A stretch of 8,746 bases of DNA from an uncultured Vogesella sp. Lineage in GTDB: Bacteria; Pseudomonadota; Gammaproteobacteria; Burkholderiales; Chromobacteriaceae. Of the stretch, positions 5,733-8,746 are shown piece after piece. Position numbers and translations under genes: made by a program. Each line of letters opens with the position of its first letter. Position 1 is the first letter of the stretch. The notes under the pieces are model-generated. The model was not told the DNA's origin. It saw only the letters and a program-made list of their open reading frames with translations, and did no database searches. The stretch covers positions 1 to 8,746 of the forward strand of contig CAMLGD010000144.1 in assembly GCA_946479405.1 (NCBI GenBank). Reading direction: 5' to 3'.

Positions 5733-5755
5733 AAAAAAGCCGCCATCGGCGGCTT
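5733..5755 (-). terminator. Terminator of glmM
   Basis: AAGCCGCC (5737-5744) and GGCGGCTT (5748-5755) form an 8-bp stem with a 3-base loop. On the minus strand this runs into TTTTTTC. It lies 17 bases past the glmM stop. A weaker second stem (CCGCATCGCGG, 5691-5701) followed by TTTTC on the minus strand lies further on and may be a backup. Confidence 0.85.
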
Positions 5756-5772
5756 GTCGGCGGGTGACACCA

Positions 5773-7104
5773 TCAGGCAGCACGAATGGCGGCGGCAATC
5801 ACCTCGGCCCAGTGGGCGGCCAGCGTGGCATCGTCCGCTTCCACCATCACCCGCACCACCGGCTCGGTACCGGACGGGCGCAACACCACGCGGCCACGCC
5901 CCGCCAGCGCCGCCATGGCGGCCTCGTGCTGAGCGGCGCTGGCACGCTGCCAGTCCTGGCCGTTCAGCCGCACGTTGATCATCTTCTGCGGGAATGGCTG
6001 CCAGTCGTGGCAGATGCTGGCCAGGTCCTTGTCCAGCGCCATGCATGCAGCCAACACCTGCAGGCAGGAGATGATGCCGTCGCCGGTGCTGTGTTTGTCC
6101 AGACACAGGATGTGGCCGGAGGCTTCGCCGCCCACCTGCCAACCATTGGCATGCAGCATTTCCAGCACGTAGCGGTCGCCAACCTTGGCGCGACCAAACG
6201 GGATGCCCTGCTGCTGCAGTGCCAGCTCCATCGCCAGATTGGTCATCACCGTCCCCACCACGCCGCCATGCAGTTGGCCGCGCGCGGCACGCGCCTTGGC
6301 TACCACGTAGATCAGCTGGTCACCGTCGTACAACTTGCCATCGCGGTCCGCCATCATCAGGCGGTCACCGTCGCCGTCCAGCGAGATGCCGAAATCGGCA
6401 CCGTGCGCCCTTACCGCTGCCGCTACCGCTTCCGGATGGGTGGCTCCAACGCCGTCGTTGATGTTGTAGCCGTTGGGTTCGCCACCGATGGTGATTACCT
6501 CGGCGCCCAGCTCGTGAAACACCTTGGGCGCGATGTGATAGGTAGCGCCATGCGCGCAGTCCACCACCAGCTTCATGCCCTTGAGATTCAGCTCGTTGGG
6601 GAAGGTGCTCTTGCAGAACTCAATGTAGCGCTCGGCGGCGCCGTCGATGCGACGGGCGCGGCCCAGCTCGCGCGAAGGGCTGGTTTCCATCGGCGAATCC
6701 AGCATCGCCTCGATCTGCAGCTCCAGCGCATCATCCAGCTTCTTGCCGCCTTCGGCGAAGAACTTGATGCCGTTATCCTGATACGGGTTGTGCGAGGCGG
6801 AAATCATCACCCCGGCCGACAGGCGCAGCGCGCGCGTCAGGTAGGCGATGCCGGGCGTCGGTAGTGGACCGGTCAGCAGCACATTGACGCCGGCCGCAGT
6901 GAGTCCGGCCTGCAGCGCCGCCTCCAGCATGTAGCCGGAGATGCGCGTGTCTTTGCCGATGATCACCGTCGGATGTTCTTGGCGCTCGTGATCGACCAGC
7001 ACCTTGCCGGCGGCGTAGCCCAGGCGCAGTACGAAGTCCGGGGTGATCGGAAACTTGCCGACTTCGCCACGCACGCCGTCGGTACCAAAATATTTGCGGC
7101 CCAT
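5773..7104 (-). CDS. glmM: Phosphoglucosamine mutase GlmM
   Basis: Converts glucosamine-6-phosphate to glucosamine-1-phosphate, the step before GlmU on the way to UDP-GlcNAc for peptidoglycan and lipopolysaccharide. The cytosolic 443-residue protein is normal in length for this family. Its motifs are all present: the N-terminal YFGTDGVRG (5-13), the phosphoserine loop ISASHNP (101-107) with catalytic Ser104, the magnesium-binding DGDGDR (243-248), the sugar-binding GEASGH (326-331) and the phosphate-binding RPSGTEP (409-415). The start at ATG 7102-7104 has an excellent AAGGGG Shine-Dalgarno six bases upstream (plus coordinates 7111-7116). It follows folP by 70 bp, as in many proteobacteria, and ends at a terminator. 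The enzyme needs phosphorylation of Ser104 for activity, as known for the family. Confidence 0.97.
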   Translation of the reverse strand: MGRKYFGTDGVRGEVGKFPITPDFVLRLGYAAGKVLVDHERQEHPTVIIGKDTRISGYMLEAALQAGLTAAGVNVLLTGPLPTPGIAYLTRALRLSAGVMISASHNPYQDNGIKFFAEGGKKLDDALELQIEAMLDSPMETSPSRELGRARRIDGAAERYIEFCKSTFPNELNLKGMKLVVDCAHGATYHIAPKVFHELGAEVITIGGEPNGYNINDGVGATHPEAVAAAVRAHGADFGISLDGDGDRLMMADRDGKLYDGDQLIYVVAKARAARGQLHGGVVGTVMTNLAMELALQQQGIPFGRAKVGDRYVLEMLHANGWQVGGEASGHILCLDKHSTGDGIISCLQVLAACMALDKDLASICHDWQPFPQKMINVRLNGQDWQRASAAQHEAAMAALAGRGRVVLRPSGTEPVVRVMVEADDATLAAHWAEVIAAAIRAA

Positions 7105-7134
7105 TGTTAGCCCCTTGTATTGCGTATGGCAGCC

Positions 7135-7140
7135 ATTTTA
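7135..7140 (-). promoter_or_regulatory. Possible -10 element of glmM
   Basis: On the minus strand TAAAAT, five of six -10 consensus bases, sits about 30 bp before the glmM start. The -35 region is poor, and the would-be spacer is occupied by the folP-glmM hairpin. It may give glmM an extra promoter besides readthrough from folP. Confidence 0.3.
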
Positions 7141-7161
7141 CCGCCGGCATCCTGCCGGCGG
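7141..7161 (-). repeat. GC-rich hairpin between folP and glmM
   Basis: CCGCCGGCA (7141-7149) and TGCCGGCGG (7153-7161) form a perfect 9-bp stem with a TCC loop. On the minus strand it is followed by TAAAATGG rather than a T tract, so it is unlikely to be an efficient intrinsic terminator. It could act as an RNA stability or processing element in a folP-glmM transcript. Confidence 0.6.
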
Positions 7162-7174
7162 ACAGCCGCATCGG

Positions 7175-8014
7175 TTATTCGGAATCGGCCAGCGCCTGCC
7201 AGACTTGTAGCGCCTGACGCGTAGCTTTCACATCGTGCACGCGGATGATCTTTGCCCCGCGCTGAGCGGCCAACAGTGCTACCGCCACGCTGGCGCCCAG
7301 ACGCTGGTCCGGTTGCTGCTCGCCGGTGATGGCGCCCAGCATGGACTTGCGCGACATGCCCACCAGCAACGGTGCGCCAGCCATCGCTTCCAGCCGCGGC
7401 AGTTCACGCAGCAGGTCCAGATTGTGTTGCAGCGTCTTGCCAAAGCCAAAACCTGGGTCGGCCAGCAGCCGAGCCTGCGCTACGCCATGCTCACGGCACA
7501 GCGTCACGCGGCGTGCCAGGTAGTCGCTCACCTCTTCCACCACATCGCTGTACTGCGGCTTGTGCTGCATCGTGTCCGGGTTGCCCTGCTTGTGCATCAG
7601 GCAGATACCAACGTTGGCCGCAGCCACCAATGCCAGCGCACCGTCGTCTTCCAGCGCCGACACATCGTTGATCAGATCCACTGCACCAGCCTGCAGGGCC
7701 GCCTGCATCACACTGCTGCGGCGGGTATCCAGTGACAGCGGCACATTCAGCGCCGCCAGCTTTTCCAGCACCGGCAGCACGCGCTGCAACTCTTCTTCCG
7801 GGCTGACGAACGGCGCGCCGGGGCGAGTGGACTCACCACCGATATCGAGGATATCCGCGCCCTCGGCCAGCAACGCTTCAGCACGCGCCAACGCCACATC
7901 CAGTCGGTCGTAGCGACCGCCATCGGAAAAGGAATCGGGGGTGACATTGAGGATGCCCATCACCAAGGGACGGGACAGATCGAGCGTGAAACGCCCGCAA
8001 ACAAATGGCTGCAT
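7175..8014 (-). CDS. folP: Dihydropteroate synthase FolP
   Basis: Joins p-aminobenzoate to 6-hydroxymethyl-dihydropterin diphosphate to make dihydropteroate in folate synthesis; it is the sulfonamide target. The 279-residue TIM-barrel protein shows NVTPDSFSDGG (23-33), DIGGESTRPG (57-66), Asp96 in SLDTRR, Asn116 in INDVS, Met140-His141, DPGFGFGK (186-193), SRKS (221-224) and RVHDV (258-262). These cover the pterin, pABA and phosphate sites. The open frame extends 75 codons further upstream, but that part is Arg/Pro-rich, overlaps the ftsH terminator and ftsH end, and is not homologous. ATG 8012-8014 gives the family's normal N-terminus (MQPFVCGRFTLDLSRPLVMG). No clear Shine-Dalgarno or promoter is seen before this start. 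Cytosolic; glmM follows. Confidence 0.96.
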   Translation of the reverse strand: MQPFVCGRFTLDLSRPLVMGILNVTPDSFSDGGRYDRLDVALARAEALLAEGADILDIGGESTRPGAPFVSPEEELQRVLPVLEKLAALNVPLSLDTRRSSVMQAALQAGAVDLINDVSALEDDGALALVAAANVGICLMHKQGNPDTMQHKPQYSDVVEEVSDYLARRVTLCREHGVAQARLLADPGFGFGKTLQHNLDLLRELPRLEAMAGAPLLVGMSRKSMLGAITGEQQPDQRLGASVAVALLAAQRGAKIIRVHDVKATRQALQVWQALADSE

Positions 8015-8071
8015 GTTGGCCGCACCGCGTAAGGAGTGACTGACGCCGCCGCAAACGCTGCGGCAGAAGCA

Positions 8072-8104
8072 AAAAAACAGGCCGCAGCTTAAAGCTGCGG
8101 CCTT
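8072..8104 (-). terminator. Terminator of ftsH
   Basis: GGCCGCAGC (8080-8088) pairs with GCTGCGGCC (8094-8102) around TTAAA, with a further A-T pair at the base (8079 and 8103). On the minus strand the stem runs into TG and seven Ts. It lies about 23 bases past the ftsH stop and 60-90 bases before folP. Confidence 0.88.
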
Positions 8105-8126
8105 GGGCTTGGCAAGCCGTGGACGC

Positions 8127-8746
8127 TTACAGTTCCTGGGCCGGCGTGGTGCTGGCTTCCGGTGCTGGCGGCGGCGGGCTCTTCGGCTCCGGCTTGGCGA
8201 AACCGCCACCCGGTTTCGGCGGGCGCGGCGGGCGGCCATCCATGATGTCGTTGATCTGCTCGGCGTCGATGGTTTCCCATTCCAGCAGCGCCGCGGTCAT
8301 CGCTTCCACCTTGTCGCGGTTTTCGTCCAGCAGACGACGGGCCAGCGAATACTGCTGATCGATGATGCGGCGAATCTCCAGATCGACCTGCTGCAGTGTC
8401 GCTTCCGACAGGTTCTTGTGCGTGGTGATGGAACGACCAAGGAACACTTCACCCTCGTTTTCGCCGTACACCATCGGCCCCAGCTTGTCGGACATGCCGT
8501 AGCGGGTCACCATGTCGCGCGCCATCTGGGTGGCACGTTCGAAGTCGTTCGAGGCGCCGGTGGTCATCTGGTTCATGAACAGCTCTTCGGCAATACGGCC
8601 GCCGAACAGGATGGCGATGCGGTCCAGCAGGTAACCACGGTCGTAAGCGTAGCGGTCTTCTTCCGGCAGCTGCATGGTCACGCCCAGCGCGCGGCCGCGC
8701 GGGATGATGGTGACCTTGTGCACCGGGTCGGACTTGGGCAGCAGCT
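8127..8746 (-). CDS. ftsH: ATP-dependent zinc metalloprotease FtsH (C-terminal part)
   Basis: Membrane-anchored AAA+ protease that degrades misfolded membrane proteins and regulators such as LpxC and sigma-32 in E. coli. Only about 206 C-terminal residues are in the window; the gene runs off the right edge and its first visible codons read LLPKSDPVHKVTIIPRG. The transmembrane part, the AAA+ domain and the HEAGH zinc motif lie outside. The rest of the M41 peptidase domain is clear: RGRALGVTMQLPEED, FGGRIAEELF, then TTGASNDFERAT, whose Asp matches the third zinc ligand of E. coli FtsH, and MVTRYGMSDKLGP. The protein ends in a proline-rich tail (DGRPPRPPKPGGG onward), typically variable in this family. 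A GTG at 8721-8723 is an internal Val codon, not a start. Stop TAA at 8127-8129 is followed by a strong terminator. Confidence 0.96.
   Translation of the reverse strand, partial: LLPKSDPVHKVTIIPRGRALGVTMQLPEEDRYAYDRGYLLDRIAILFGGRIAEELFMNQMTTGASNDFERATQMARDMVTRYGMSDKLGPMVYGENEGEVFLGRSITTHKNLSEATLQQVDLEIRRIIDQQYSLARRLLDENRDKVEAMTAALLEWETIDAEQINDIMDGRPPRPPKPGGGFAKPEPKSPPPPAPEASTTPAQEL

Noticed and set aside
5671..6864. 397-codon open frame on the plus strand
   Set aside because: It lies antisense to the well-supported glmM gene and crosses the glmM terminator; its composition (His, Gln, Arg, Ala) is typical of a shadow frame.
8015..8239. N-terminal extension of folP by 75 codons
   Set aside because: The added residues are Arg/Pro-rich, overlap the ftsH 3' end in another frame and run through its terminator. 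The known family N-terminus begins at ATG 8012-8014.
1..8746. Neisseria-type DNA uptake sequences, CRISPR repeats, insertion sequences, tRNA genes
   Set aside because: I looked for the GCCGTCTGAA core and its complement, regularly spaced repeats, terminal inverted repeats with a transposase, and tRNA-like cloverleaf ends, and found none.

Overview
This is an ordinary, densely coded chromosomal stretch of housekeeping genes, high in GC by eye. It most likely comes from a betaproteobacterium, probably the Neisseriales/Chromobacteriaceae group (Chromobacterium, Vogesella or Aquitalea type). That placement is an inference from the ftsH-folP-glmM order, the DUF1841 and DUF2189 proteins, the short FKBP12-like PPIase and GC-rich coding. 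The canonical Neisseria DNA uptake 10-mer was not seen. I see no phage, insertion sequence, CRISPR, toxin-antitoxin, secretion or defence genes, and no tRNA or rRNA.

Layout, left to right. (1) The 3' end of an extended-SDR NAD-dependent epimerase/reductase (+), then trmB (+, tRNA m7G46 methyltransferase). (2) A glutathione peroxidase gene (-) converges on trmB across a long shared hairpin terminator. (3) A DUF1841 gene (+) diverges from the peroxidase gene with a consensus TATAAT promoter, and is followed by a terminator and about 220 bp of apparently empty DNA with small inverted repeats. (4) A two-gene minus-strand unit holds a DUF2189 membrane protein and a glycerate/hydroxypyruvate dehydrogenase (hprA-like), ended by a strong terminator. 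(5) An FKBP-type PPIase gene (+) diverges from DUF2189 and shares a bidirectional terminator with a DedA membrane protein gene (-). The dedA gene has an unusual leader containing three consecutive hairpins. (6) The conserved minus-strand block ftsH (partial) - folP - glmM follows, with a terminator after ftsH, a hairpin between folP and glmM, and a terminator after glmM.

Functionally the genes are independent core functions: protein quality control (FtsH, FKBP), folate synthesis (FolP), UDP-GlcNAc precursor synthesis (GlmM), tRNA modification (TrmB), peroxide detoxification (Gpx), hydroxyacid metabolism (HprA) and envelope lipid homeostasis (DedA). Two families have no established function (DUF1841, DUF2189). 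Nothing here convincingly represents a new system. The most notable items are regulatory: the structured dedA leader, and two divergent intergenic regions where predicted -10 elements for opposite strands overlap.
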